Part shown: positions 22,722 through 28,947 of the stretch, one piece after another
Layout of the letters: the number at the start of each line of letters is the position of its first letter
Numbering within the stretch: position 1 is the stretch's first letter
Origin: a virus
Direction: 5' to 3' (one strand)
Virus record (IMG/VR): IMGVR_UViG_3300009155_001883
Span: 1 to 28,947 of that record
Length of the DNA: 28,947 nucleotides
The notes under the pieces: generated by a model
Database searches by the model: none
Told to the model about the DNA's origin: nothing
Seen by the model: the letters and a program-made list of their open reading frames with translations, nothing else
Translations under genes and position numbers: made by a program

Positions 22722-23539
22722 TTAAAATCTCCATTCATTTTGGTAATCTGTGTTTTAGGTATAACTTCGTTTCTATCATCCGCCATGAATGATTCTACAC
22801 TAATAGTAGGGGTGCTGTCAAGTTCTTTTTTCCTCTTTGCCTTCTTAGTCGGTTCTACTTCAACTGGTATCTTTAGTCTTTGGTATGTTTGATTTGATGC
22901 AATCAATAACAACACTGCCAATGGGTCGAATACGATAATGATAATTAGAATTACACTTCGTACTGCTTTATCTATGAAGTTCGGATCATCCTTACTATAG
23001 AATAACTCGGCTATGTACTTGATAGGACCAATTTCTGCCGTTAGTTTGTTTTCTTCTGATAACAAAGGTAACTTATCAGTTGAAATTCTTTTGAGTTCTG
23101 CCTGTGTTTCTTGGATTTGTACATCAATCTTCCGTGTTGCAGTTGCTGGGTCGCCTGCTCTTTGCAATAGATAATTCAATCTTTCTTTTGCAATCTTCTC
23201 TTGTGATTCTAGTGTTTTTAATTGAACACTATTTGCACCAACAACAATGTTTGTATCAAGGTGTGCCTTTGAAAGATAACCAAAGATACCCATTGATGTA
23301 ATCAACATTAAAAGAATGATGGCACCTAAAAAATAATAACGCATTATCTTTGCAGTATCATTCCAGTTGTTATACAACCAAGATACTGTTACCAACTTTG
23401 ATGCTTCAAGTACAGAACCCATAATGATAATTGGCCAGTATGAACCTGGAAATATCTGTGCGAGTCCGATAACAGAATAGTATGCTGCAATCGCTGATAA
23501 TCCTATTGCAGTTAGAAATGGTAACAGTACTTGTATCAT
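22718..23539 (-). CDS. Four-helix membrane protein of the replication operon (273 aa)
   Basis: Four hydrophobic segments are visible: residues 5-28 (LLPFLTAIGLSAIAAYYSVI), 34-55, 67-88 and 192-214 (VRSVILIIIIVFDPLAVLLL). Between helices 3 and 4 is a long charged helical stretch (105-170), probably coiled coil. The C-terminal tail (218-273) is basic then acidic. I recognise the N-terminal pattern PFLTAIGLSAIAAYYSVIGL plus LEASKLVTVSWLYNNW from other marine T4-like phages, where its function is not known. It is not holin-like in size or layout. ATGA overlaps with uvsX and with the oxygenase gene tie its expression to replication. Possible roles: membrane anchoring of replication or superinfection exclusion; neither is supported by direct evidence. 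Confidence 0.85.
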   Translation of the reverse strand: MIQVLLPFLTAIGLSAIAAYYSVIGLAQIFPGSYWPIIIMGSVLEASKLVTVSWLYNNWNDTAKIMRYYFLGAIILLMLITSMGIFGYLSKAHLDTNIVVGANSVQLKTLESQEKIAKERLNYLLQRAGDPATATRKIDVQIQETQAELKRISTDKLPLLSEENKLTAEIGPIKYIAELFYSKDDPNFIDKAVRSVILIIIIVFDPLAVLLLIASNQTYQRLKIPVEVEPTKKAKRKKELDSTPTISVESFMADDRNEVIPKTQITKMNGDFK

Positions 23540-24084
23540 GGGTTCTTCTTTGAATGTGGAACATCAAACACAAAGGTAATTCTCGTACAATCTCCTATGT
23601 TTTTTGTTCCGTGCATTAATTTGTTATTGAACCAAAGTAAAGTACCTGGTTCAACGATTACAGTTTCTCCACCAACAGTGTATTCATATCGGCCTTGAAT
23701 TGATAAATGATATCTATCCTTAGTTTGATAGTATGAACCAATATCAATATGTTGACCGACTTCACCACCTTTTTCTAGTGATAGAAAACCGCATCTGCAA
23801 AAACTATGAAAGTGCCTTCTGAGAAACTGAATGACTTCTGTGTGTCTATCATATGCTGGTGTTGCAATATTAATTTCACTATCACCAACGAATTGATTTA
23901 CGTCAGTGACAGCACCAATAACTAATTGCATAACACCAGCAGGTAGATTCATAAAGCCTTTGTCTAACAAAGACTTAGCGCCTTCAATGTTTTTTTGAGC
24001 ACCCCAATCTTCAGGATACTTTTCTAACTGTCTCATTATTTTTGAGACATTGATACCTGTTTTAATGATACGGATATTATCCAA
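23536..24084 (-). CDS. 2-oxoglutarate/Fe(II) oxygenase (aspartyl/asparaginyl hydroxylase-like)
   Basis: The likely start is a TTG at 24084, because GGAG sits 6 bases before it and no ATG is near; this gives 182 aa starting MDNIRIIKTG and an 8-base overlap with the DNA polymerase gene. The cupin-type core has GQHIDIGSYY (His-x-Asp iron ligands), HLSIQGRYEYTVGGE, and LLWFNNKLMHGTKN (distal His), followed by CTRITFVFDV, where Arg would bind 2-oxoglutarate. This is the aspartyl/asparaginyl beta-hydroxylase layout. Phage 2OG oxygenases are common in marine T4-like genomes, with unknown substrates. Tight coupling to gp43 suggests a role during replication, such as modifying a protein or nucleotide; this is inference. 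Confidence 0.86.
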   Translation of the reverse strand: MDNIRIIKTGINVSKIMRQLEKYPEDWGAQKNIEGAKSLLDKGFMNLPAGVMQLVIGAVTDVNQFVGDSEINIATPAYDRHTEVIQFLRRHFHSFCRCGFLSLEKGGEVGQHIDIGSYYQTKDRYHLSIQGRYEYTVGGETVIVEPGTLLWFNNKLMHGTKNIGDCTRITFVFDVPHSKKNP

Positions 24085-26626
24085 AGAAACTCTCCAGTGA
24101 ATTCTGTTTCTCAATTGTCCAATTCATACAATCTAAAATCACTTTGATGGGCTCAAGGAATGACTTTTCAAATTGCATATCATAGTCAACATAGTCATGC
24201 ATACCAAACTCTTTAGGTAATCTATTTGGAAATGATATGACTGTATCTTTGAAAGGATTAGGTTGTTTCAGATACGTGAATTTAAGTTTCTCACCCTCTT
24301 GTATCAGAGCATAAGTCTTTGTCAAATTCATCTGTTTCAAATAATGATTATAAAGAATTGCACCCTTAACATGAATAGGTGTGCCTTTCTTATACATCAT
24401 AACTGAATCAGCATATTCTTTCAGACCATTTACACCTCTTGGAAAAGAAATGTCTTCTGGTGGCAACTTCTTAAACTCTTGTCTAAAGTCTTCAATAAAA
24501 GTATGTAGGTCTTCTTGTGTACCATTAATCATAATCTTAATAGTCTGTTTCATCTTCTCACGGATAGCCGCAGGTGTAGATGACTTAATCATTTCAAGAC
24601 CCATAACTTTCATTTGAGGTTCTTTATATGCAACTCCCTCATTGTTATACACGTTTAGAATGTATCGTTTCTTGGCAGTCCAAATACCTTTGTTCGCCAA
24701 TGCCTCACGTTTCATTTGCATTTTTTGTGCGTATGCGTGAACATACGTAGCAAGCTCCTGATAACTCTGGTCAATGTACGGTTGTATCTTATATTCACAG
24801 ACACGGTCCATGAAGGAGATAATCTGATTAACATCCGTCTTCTCAGAATACACCTTGTTAACAAGTGGACCAAGACGGAGATAAATCGAATCTGTGTCTG
24901 AGGCGATAACGTAATCTTCATTCGTCTTCAATAGGTTATTCAGATAGTTGTTGAGTTTCTTCTCAATCCATCGAATAGAAAACTGACCAGCAGTAGTAAC
25001 ACCAAGAGCCATACGCAGGTCATAGAACCTAAAGTATTGTGACCCTAGAGCACCATAGGCACTGTTTAGTGAAACTTTCTTTGCAAGTTGCAAGTTGTCA
25101 TATCGAGCAATCTTATTTTTTAATTCTTTCTTTTTGTTCGGGTCAGTTTCGACTTCATAGTCTTTCTTCGCCTGAATCATCATCTTCTTAAACTTACTTC
25201 GGTCAACATACATTTCTTCTAACATCTTAGGTAAGAAACCTTGTTTGTCAGTACGGAAGAATTGACCATTAGGTGTAAGTGTGACATTCGTTAGTTTGGA
25301 AGTATCAACTTCTTTTTCTAACAACTTGTCAACAGTAACGCCACGCATAATTACTTCACGCATTTCTGGTGTGTAATCAGAAGCTTCAACCAATGTCTCT
25401 GGTGAGATATTGTATTGCATCATCAAGTGTGGATACAAACTGTTCAAGTCAAACGATGCTACATAATTATGTAGTCCGACTTGTGGCACTTTAACATATG
25501 CACCCTCAAAGGCTGATGACTTATGTTTTTCTTCTTTCGGTGGCACAATGATGTTCTTCTGCAACAAGTAATTGTAGATTAGAGCATCCCACATTCTTGT
25601 TTGTGCAAAGATATCTTCAAAGTTTGTTTTAGTATCATACGCAAGAGTAAGACCCAATTCAATCAACTTCAGTTTGTTCTCAAGTTTAAAAATCAACACA
25701 ACATCTTTGATGTTGTACTCAATAAACTTTTGATGATTCAATCGGTACAATGCATGTAGATTATCATACTCATCATATGAAATCTTGCCTTCACCAAGTT
25801 CTACTTGTGCAATCGCATCTAGTCTATATGACTCTTGTGATTTACCACCTGGCGCATACCATCTGTATAACTCAATATAGTCTAGTGTAGATACACCGAC
25901 CAATTCATATGCAGTCAACTCTTGGTTGTTCATAATAGCTTTTCGGCTACTGATATAATTCCATGGTGACAACTTCTTAGTATTGTCTTCACCAAGAATC
26001 TTATTGAAACGATTAATCAAATATGGAATATCAAAGAACTTAATGTTCCATCCTGAAATTACATCAGGGCAATTCTCTTCCCAAAAACGCAGGAACTTTT
26101 TGCATAGATTATATTCGTCTTCACACTTGACATAGGTTACATTCGTAGTATCATTTTCTTTGTCAAGGTTCTTATCATAATCACCACAACCAAACACAAC
26201 TGTTTGACCATTGAGATACTTAATACAAATCGCAGTGATTGGTTCGTTTGCAAGATATGGGTCGGGGAATCCATTCTCAGAACCAACTTCAATATCTATT
26301 ACTGCAATTGAAAGGTCTTCAATCTTCCATTCAACCATTTCTTTTTGTTCATCAGCAATGAACGCATAGGTATAGTTACTGTTGCCAAAGATTTTAAAGT
26401 TCTGTACTTCTTTATACCTGTTTACGAAATCACGAGCATCACGAATGTTTTCAAACTTCATTGGCTCGAGATATTCATCATCTAATGATGTGAATTTTGT
26501 TTGTTTGTTGGATGGCAAAAACAAAGTCGGCGTGTAAGCAATTTCCAACTTAACACGCCGTCCTTCTTTTACCCCACGATAAAGAATGTTGTTGCCTATT
26601 GCGGCAACATTAGTATAATAATTCAT
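24077..26626 (-). CDS. 43: DNA polymerase gp43 (family B)
   Basis: This 849-aa replicative polymerase has 3'-5' proofreading and polymerase domains as in T4 (898 aa). Exonuclease residues: Exo I VIDIEVGS (Asp111, Glu113), Exo II WNIKFFDIP (Asp199), Exo III YNIKDVV (Asp308). Polymerase motifs: A SFDLNSLYPHLM (Asp393 and SLYP), B KKVSLNSAYGALG (516-528), C ASDTDSIY (575-582). The C-terminal end SLESFFG resembles the T4 gp43 tail that binds the sliding clamp. The ribosome site before ATG is weak. A 7-base-pair hairpin lies just inside the gene at 26590-26609. The gene is uninterrupted (no intein or intron), unlike some relatives. Confidence 0.97.
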   Translation of the reverse strand: MNYYTNVAAIGNNILYRGVKEGRRVKLEIAYTPTLFLPSNKQTKFTSLDDEYLEPMKFENIRDARDFVNRYKEVQNFKIFGNSNYTYAFIADEQKEMVEWKIEDLSIAVIDIEVGSENGFPDPYLANEPITAICIKYLNGQTVVFGCGDYDKNLDKENDTTNVTYVKCEDEYNLCKKFLRFWEENCPDVISGWNIKFFDIPYLINRFNKILGEDNTKKLSPWNYISSRKAIMNNQELTAYELVGVSTLDYIELYRWYAPGGKSQESYRLDAIAQVELGEGKISYDEYDNLHALYRLNHQKFIEYNIKDVVLIFKLENKLKLIELGLTLAYDTKTNFEDIFAQTRMWDALIYNYLLQKNIIVPPKEEKHKSSAFEGAYVKVPQVGLHNYVASFDLNSLYPHLMMQYNISPETLVEASDYTPEMREVIMRGVTVDKLLEKEVDTSKLTNVTLTPNGQFFRTDKQGFLPKMLEEMYVDRSKFKKMMIQAKKDYEVETDPNKKKELKNKIARYDNLQLAKKVSLNSAYGALGSQYFRFYDLRMALGVTTAGQFSIRWIEKKLNNYLNNLLKTNEDYVIASDTDSIYLRLGPLVNKVYSEKTDVNQIISFMDRVCEYKIQPYIDQSYQELATYVHAYAQKMQMKREALANKGIWTAKKRYILNVYNNEGVAYKEPQMKVMGLEMIKSSTPAAIREKMKQTIKIMINGTQEDLHTFIEDFRQEFKKLPPEDISFPRGVNGLKEYADSVMMYKKGTPIHVKGAILYNHYLKQMNLTKTYALIQEGEKLKFTYLKQPNPFKDTVISFPNRLPKEFGMHDYVDYDMQFEKSFLEPIKVILDCMNWTIEKQNSLESFFG
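26590..26609 (-). promoter_or_regulatory. Inverted repeat at codons 6-12 of gp43, candidate RNA hairpin
   Basis: On the mRNA, TGTTGCC (26609-26603) and GGCAACA (26596-26590) pair perfectly over 7 bases with a 6-base loop GCAATA. The hairpin starts 17 bases after the A of the ATG. T4 gp43 represses its own translation by binding an RNA hairpin, but in T4 it lies before the start codon, so equivalence is only a possibility. Confidence 0.45.
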
Positions 26627-26638
26627 TCAATCATTATA

Positions 26639-26935
26639 TCAGAATTTAGGAATAGAAGAGGCAATTTGAATTCCTGAACCAAATACTTGATTGTATTGGT
26701 TTGCCAACTCAACAATAGGTGTTGTAGTGCATTGAATGTTTTCTTTAGGCAATGAAATGCCTGTTTTGAATTCTTCAGAAAATTCTAAGAAAGGAGAAAA
26801 ACCCATCATCGGACCATCTTTAGTTGGCTGTACAATAACCTGTACAGTTTGTTTCAATGTAATGTGAGTAGGAGTTTCACTTACAACTTCACCAAGAATG
26901 GTTTGATTAGTTTTGAATGTTATTAGTTTTATCAT
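26639..26935 (-). CDS. Conserved small phage protein, Sm-like beta pattern (98 aa)
   Basis: The sequence starts KLITFKTNQTILGEVVSE and continues VQVIVQPTKDGPMMGFSPFL, EEFKTGISLP, VELANQYNQVFGSG. Alternating hydrophobic strands with a glycine between strands 2 and 3 look like a small Sm/LSM-type barrel. I recognise this protein (VVVQPTKDGP, FLEFSEEFKTGI) as one that stands next to gp43 in many marine T4-like phages, with no known function. Its stop lies 12 bases before the gp43 ATG, and the region between is very AT-rich. An RNA-binding regulator of early translation, like T4 RegA in position, is a possibility without direct support. Confidence 0.83.
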   Translation of the reverse strand: MIKLITFKTNQTILGEVVSETPTHITLKQTVQVIVQPTKDGPMMGFSPFLEFSEEFKTGISLPKENIQCTTTPIVELANQYNQVFGSGIQIASSIPKF

Positions 26936-27062
26936 AATATTTTATTTCTATAATTGTATTGATTGGTTGCTGATTAGAGAAATCAGTCGCTTCTTTTAGA
27001 GTATCAAACTCCTTAGAAGCAACTGCTTTAGAGCCACCAAGTAAATAGGTGACTCTATACAT
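26907..27062 (-). CDS. Small phage protein (51 aa)
   Basis: This short frame, below 60 codons, begins MYRVTYLLGGSKAVASKEFD and ends with TIIEIKYYDKTNNIQN. The ATG overlaps the stop of the upstream 74-aa gene by 8 bases, and GAGGGG lies about 11 bases before it. It fills the otherwise empty stretch between two genes and overlaps the start of the next by 29 bases. The beta-strand plus helix layout (VTYLLGG..., FDTLKEATDFSNQ..., IIEIKYY) recalls small early phage proteins conserved near gp43. Function unknown. Confidence 0.65.
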   Translation of the reverse strand: MYRVTYLLGGSKAVASKEFDTLKEATDFSNQQPINTIIEIKYYDKTNNIQN

Positions 27063-27279
27063 TTATCATGGTCCCCTCTGGTAAGACACCGATGGTAACC
27101 CATCGTTTGGGGAACAGCATTTCCCTTCCACGATAGTCGTTCATATCTGCGGTTGGGTCTTGAACCCATCCAAGAACTTCGACTTGTTTGTCGAACTCAC
27201 GCAGGTACAAATCGTACCTTTCTGCTCTTGGCATTTTGAATTCAACTGCCAACTTCTTTGCTACTTCACGAATATTCAT
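27055..27279 (-). CDS. Small early phage protein (74 aa)
   Basis: I choose the ATG at 27279 (MNIREVAKKLAVEFKMPRAE) over the one at 27303, because AAGAAAGAGA precedes it and a TATAAT box upstream would put the RNA start at about 27304, after the first ATG. The protein begins with a basic helix and has a segment VEVLGWVQDPTADMNDYRG, then LFPKRWVTIGVLPEG. No known domain is recognised. It is followed by an 8-base overlap with the 51-aa gene. Role unknown. Confidence 0.65.
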   Translation of the reverse strand: MNIREVAKKLAVEFKMPRAERYDLYLREFDKQVEVLGWVQDPTADMNDYRGREMLFPKRWVTIGVLPEGTMINV

Positions 27280-27311
27280 ATTCTCTTTCTTTGTTTGTAA
27301 CATAAAAAAAC

Positions 27312-27317
27312 ATTATA
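27312..27317 (-). promoter_or_regulatory. Possible sigma70-like -10 box (TATAAT)
   Basis: TATAAT on the minus strand lies in the 50-base gap upstream of the 74-aa gene, about 33 bases before its ATG. No good -35 box or MotA-type box is visible at the right distance, so this may be a weak or extended promoter, or chance in AT-rich DNA. Confidence 0.35.
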
Positions 27318-27329
27318 ACATAAACAATG

Positions 27330-27704
27330 TTAGATGTTTGCCTTAACAAATTTAGTAAAATCAGGTTTAGTCCAACCTTCAGGTTTCAAAATCTTGCCGT
27401 CTTCACGTTTGATAACTTTGCGTGTTTCTTTGTCGATTTTTCTGAGATTACTTAGCGCACCTTCATCCCAAATGCCATTACAATCCCAACCACGGGAGTG
27501 CATGTAACCAACAATAACCCAAAGCATATCAAAGCAAGCGTCAATTGTTTCCACATCATCATTATATTGTCTTGCAGAAATAAATTCTTCATATTCTTCT
27601 ACAATTAATTTATGATATAGTTGTGCTTGTTCTTCATTGTTGGTATTTAATGATTGACCCGAGGCCAACATAAACATTTGAACATCAGTAAATGTTTTAC
27701 TCAT
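27330..27704 (-). CDS. MazG-like nucleotide pyrophosphohydrolase
   Basis: This 124-aa all-helical protein has EEYEEFISARQYNDDVETID and CFDMLWVIVGYMHSRGW. The first gives E-E-x-x-E and the second E-x-x-D at the right spacing for the metal-binding helices of the MazG / PRA-PH superfamily, which cleaves the alpha-beta bond of nucleoside triphosphates. The C-terminal third (GALSNLRKIDKETRKVIKRE) fits the KxxK/N tail seen in phage members. It is next to dCMP deaminase and a cytidylyltransferase, consistent with a nucleotide-pool role. Which nucleotide is hydrolysed (dUTP, dCTP, ppGpp or other) cannot be told. Confidence 0.85.
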   Translation of the reverse strand: MSKTFTDVQMFMLASGQSLNTNNEEQAQLYHKLIVEEYEEFISARQYNDDVETIDACFDMLWVIVGYMHSRGWDCNGIWDEGALSNLRKIDKETRKVIKREDGKILKPEGWTKPDFTKFVKANI

Positions 27705-27705
27705 C

Positions 27706-28197
27706 TTATTTTCCCATTTGTTCAGGACCAGGCTTCAATGATTTTGCCATCTCCGACTGATATGTGCGCTGTCTCAATTCAGAAGAACTGAACCGGTGAG
27801 TGCGAGAGTTAAACCAAATTTTGATACCACGGTCTTCACAGATTTGTTTACCTGTAAAATCTTTGTCTTTGTATTCTTCACCAATGATACGAACACCAAT
27901 CGGAAGAAACATCAACATATCTTCTAAGTCTTTTTCGGTGTTGTAGACAATGATTTCATCTACAAACTTAACCGCAGAGAGTTGGACATATCGTTCAACA
28001 ATAGACTGCACTGGTTTGTTTTTAGTTCCTGGTCTATCAATAGTTGGGTCACTTTGAACACCAACAATCAAGTAGTCACAAACTTGTTTACATTCAGCCA
28101 ACATAAGAATATGTCCAGCATGAAGTAAATCAAAAGTTGAACAGGTGAAACCTACAGGTTTACCAATCATATTATCTGGCATAACTAACATACTCAT
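27706..28197 (-). CDS. Cytidylyltransferase-like protein (glycerol-3-phosphate cytidylyltransferase type)
   Basis: This 163-aa protein has GFTCSTFDLLHAGHILMLAE (residues 16-35), with His26-x-Gly-His29 being the HxGH nucleotide motif, YLIVGVQSDPT as the next conserved strand, and THRFSSSELRQR as the second motif (ISSTxxR type). This is close to TagD-like and phosphoethanolamine/choline cytidylyltransferase-like enzymes, which form CDP-alcohols. ATGA overlap with the upstream gene couples expression. Substrate unknown; a link to sugar or lipid headgroup chemistry, like that of the later sugar island, is possible but the gene is far from it. Confidence 0.85.
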   Translation of the reverse strand: MSMLVMPDNMIGKPVGFTCSTFDLLHAGHILMLAECKQVCDYLIVGVQSDPTIDRPGTKNKPVQSIVERYVQLSAVKFVDEIIVYNTEKDLEDMLMFLPIGVRIIGEEYKDKDFTGKQICEDRGIKIWFNSRTHRFSSSELRQRTYQSEMAKSLKPGPEQMGK

Positions 28198-28532
28198 TCA
28201 ACCTCTGAACCATTATCATAACCACGAGCATAATCTTCTGCATCTGCTTCTGCATTTTCAACATCTTCATATGGATTATAAAATTCTTCTTTAGCTATTG
28301 CAGAATTATAACCCTGTATGTAAGGTGCTTGTTCATAGAGAACAATTTTTTTCTTAGCCATATTTTCTTTCTCTTTAGTAATATTTTTCAAATGCACTAC
28401 ACCTTCTATCATTGAAATTTTGATTACATCACCTGGTTTCCAACCAAGGTCTTTAATCATTTCATCTGAGAATTGAAGTATTGCATCACCGTTCTTACAA
28501 ACATCAACAACTTCTGCACTATATTTTTTCAA
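28194..28532 (-). CDS. AbrB/SpoVT-like N-terminus with RMF-like C-terminal motif (112 aa)
   Basis: Residues 1-50 (VVDVCKNGDAILQFSDEMIK, then LGWKPGDVIKISMIEGV) look like a swapped-hairpin DNA-binding domain of the AbrB/MazE type (strand, ...LGWKxGDxI..., strand). Residues 70-112 contain YIQGYNSAIAKEEFYNPYED and YARGYDNGSE, the GYxxxxxxxxxxNPY...A..Y..GY layout of phage proteins related to ribosome modulation factor. An ATG at 28361 with AAAGAGA before it could start a separate 55-aa protein holding only the second part. Start at 28532 overlaps dCMP deaminase by 14 bases. Both assignments are by pattern; neither was searched. Confidence 0.7.
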   Translation of the reverse strand: MKKYSAEVVDVCKNGDAILQFSDEMIKDLGWKPGDVIKISMIEGVVHLKNITKEKENMAKKKIVLYEQAPYIQGYNSAIAKEEFYNPYEDVENAEADAEDYARGYDNGSEVE

Positions 28533-28947
28533 CTGTCACTCCTGCTTTTTGTAGAAACGAGATGCCATCATCACTCCGATAAGAGTTGCGATATAGAACA
28601 TGGCTAATGCCACTTTGGTATACCAGTTTGGCACAATCCATACATGGAGCATGGGTAATAAACATAGTAGCACCCAAACCAGATTCGTTAGACTTAGCAA
28701 GTTTTGCAATCGCATTTGTTTCAGCATGAATCACCTCTGGTTTAGTTTTTAATTCTTTGGTAAAATTATTGTAATCATATCTCGGATCACTTGGATTAAC
28801 ATTGACAGCTTCTTCACAATTGTTATCCCAACCAGAAGGCATTCCATTGTAACCAATAGAAATGATTCTATCATCTTTAACTACAATAGCACCAACATGA
28901 AGTCTTATTGCGGTAGAACATTCAGCGAATGTCTCCGCAGTCTTCAT
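28519..28947 (-). CDS. dCMP deaminase (5' end probably outside window)
   Basis: Deaminates dCMP to dUMP for thymidylate synthesis. Zinc-site motifs: HAETNAIAKL (His74, Glu76) and PCMDCAKLV (Cys102, Cys105). RLHVGAIVVKDDRIISIGYN and GMPSGWDNNCEE are typical of the family, and YRSDDGISFLQKAGV is the usual C-terminus. The last three bases of the window happen to be an ATG, but most dCMP deaminases have several more residues before the MKTAETFAE helix (for example a WDxxF-type start), so the true start may lie beyond 28947. The 142 aa seen contain the whole catalytic core. Confidence 0.92.
   Translation of the reverse strand: MKTAETFAECSTAIRLHVGAIVVKDDRIISIGYNGMPSGWDNNCEEAVNVNPSDPRYDYNNFTKELKTKPEVIHAETNAIAKLAKSNESGLGATMFITHAPCMDCAKLVYQSGISHVLYRNSYRSDDGISFLQKAGVTVEKI

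Noticed and set aside
26633-26638. TATAAT directly before gp43
   Set aside because: The RNA start would fall on the ATG, leaving no leader, and no -35 box is found; the region is simply AT-rich.

Overview
This window is most simply read as part of the genome of a T4-like marine myovirus of the cyanophage/pelagiphage type. Every convincing gene lies on the minus strand, genes are packed end to end with 1-8 base overlaps, and the sequence is AT-rich by eye. The hallmark genes are a family B DNA polymerase (gp43), UvsX recombinase, a gp40-like protein and gp41 helicase in T4-like order, with T4 late-promoter boxes (TATAAATA type) in front of virion-type genes. No photosynthesis gene, tRNA or host gene is visible, so the host cannot be named from this window.

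In transcription order (right to left), 28947-26639 carries nucleotide metabolism and small early-type genes: dCMP deaminase (its 5' end probably lies outside the window), a two-part AbrB-like/RMF-like small protein, a glycerol-3-phosphate-cytidylyltransferase-like enzyme, a MazG-like pyrophosphohydrolase, and three small proteins. Region 26626-18749 is the replication/recombination operon: gp43, a 2-oxoglutarate/Fe(II) oxygenase, a four-helix membrane protein, UvsX, a gp40-like protein, gp41 and a DNA methyltransferase. A 56-base gap (18693-18748) then holds a perfect TATAAATA late promoter built into the 5' arm of a hairpin whose 3' arm covers the next ribosome binding site. This matches the T4 lysozyme-type switch that silences late genes on early read-through RNA.

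Region 18692-1 is the late, virion-type block. It begins with a possible nuclease-fold protein (366 aa), a ligase-like nucleotidyltransferase (410 aa) and two small proteins. A compact eight-gene sugar island follows (15886-9291: glycosyltransferases, GDP-mannose 4,6-dehydratase, epimerase, a cytidylyltransferase-cupin fusion and two methyltransferases). The late block then resumes behind its own late promoter with a 746-aa NMNAT-like plus P-loop kinase protein, three lysine-rich modular proteins, three small conserved phage proteins, a collagen-like fiber protein, and the first 608 codons of a long repetitive fiber.

The unifying observation is that six proteins in the late block start with a short segment of the form MKxFxxFLxE, which resembles the T4 capsid targeting sequence cut by the prohead protease gp21. 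Several of them also carry (L/I/V)xE sites between domains. I infer that this phage packs a set of enzymes and basic modular proteins inside its head (ligase-like, NMNAT/kinase-like, modular basic proteins), some perhaps cut into separate domains during head maturation. This is inference from sequence and was not tested by any search.
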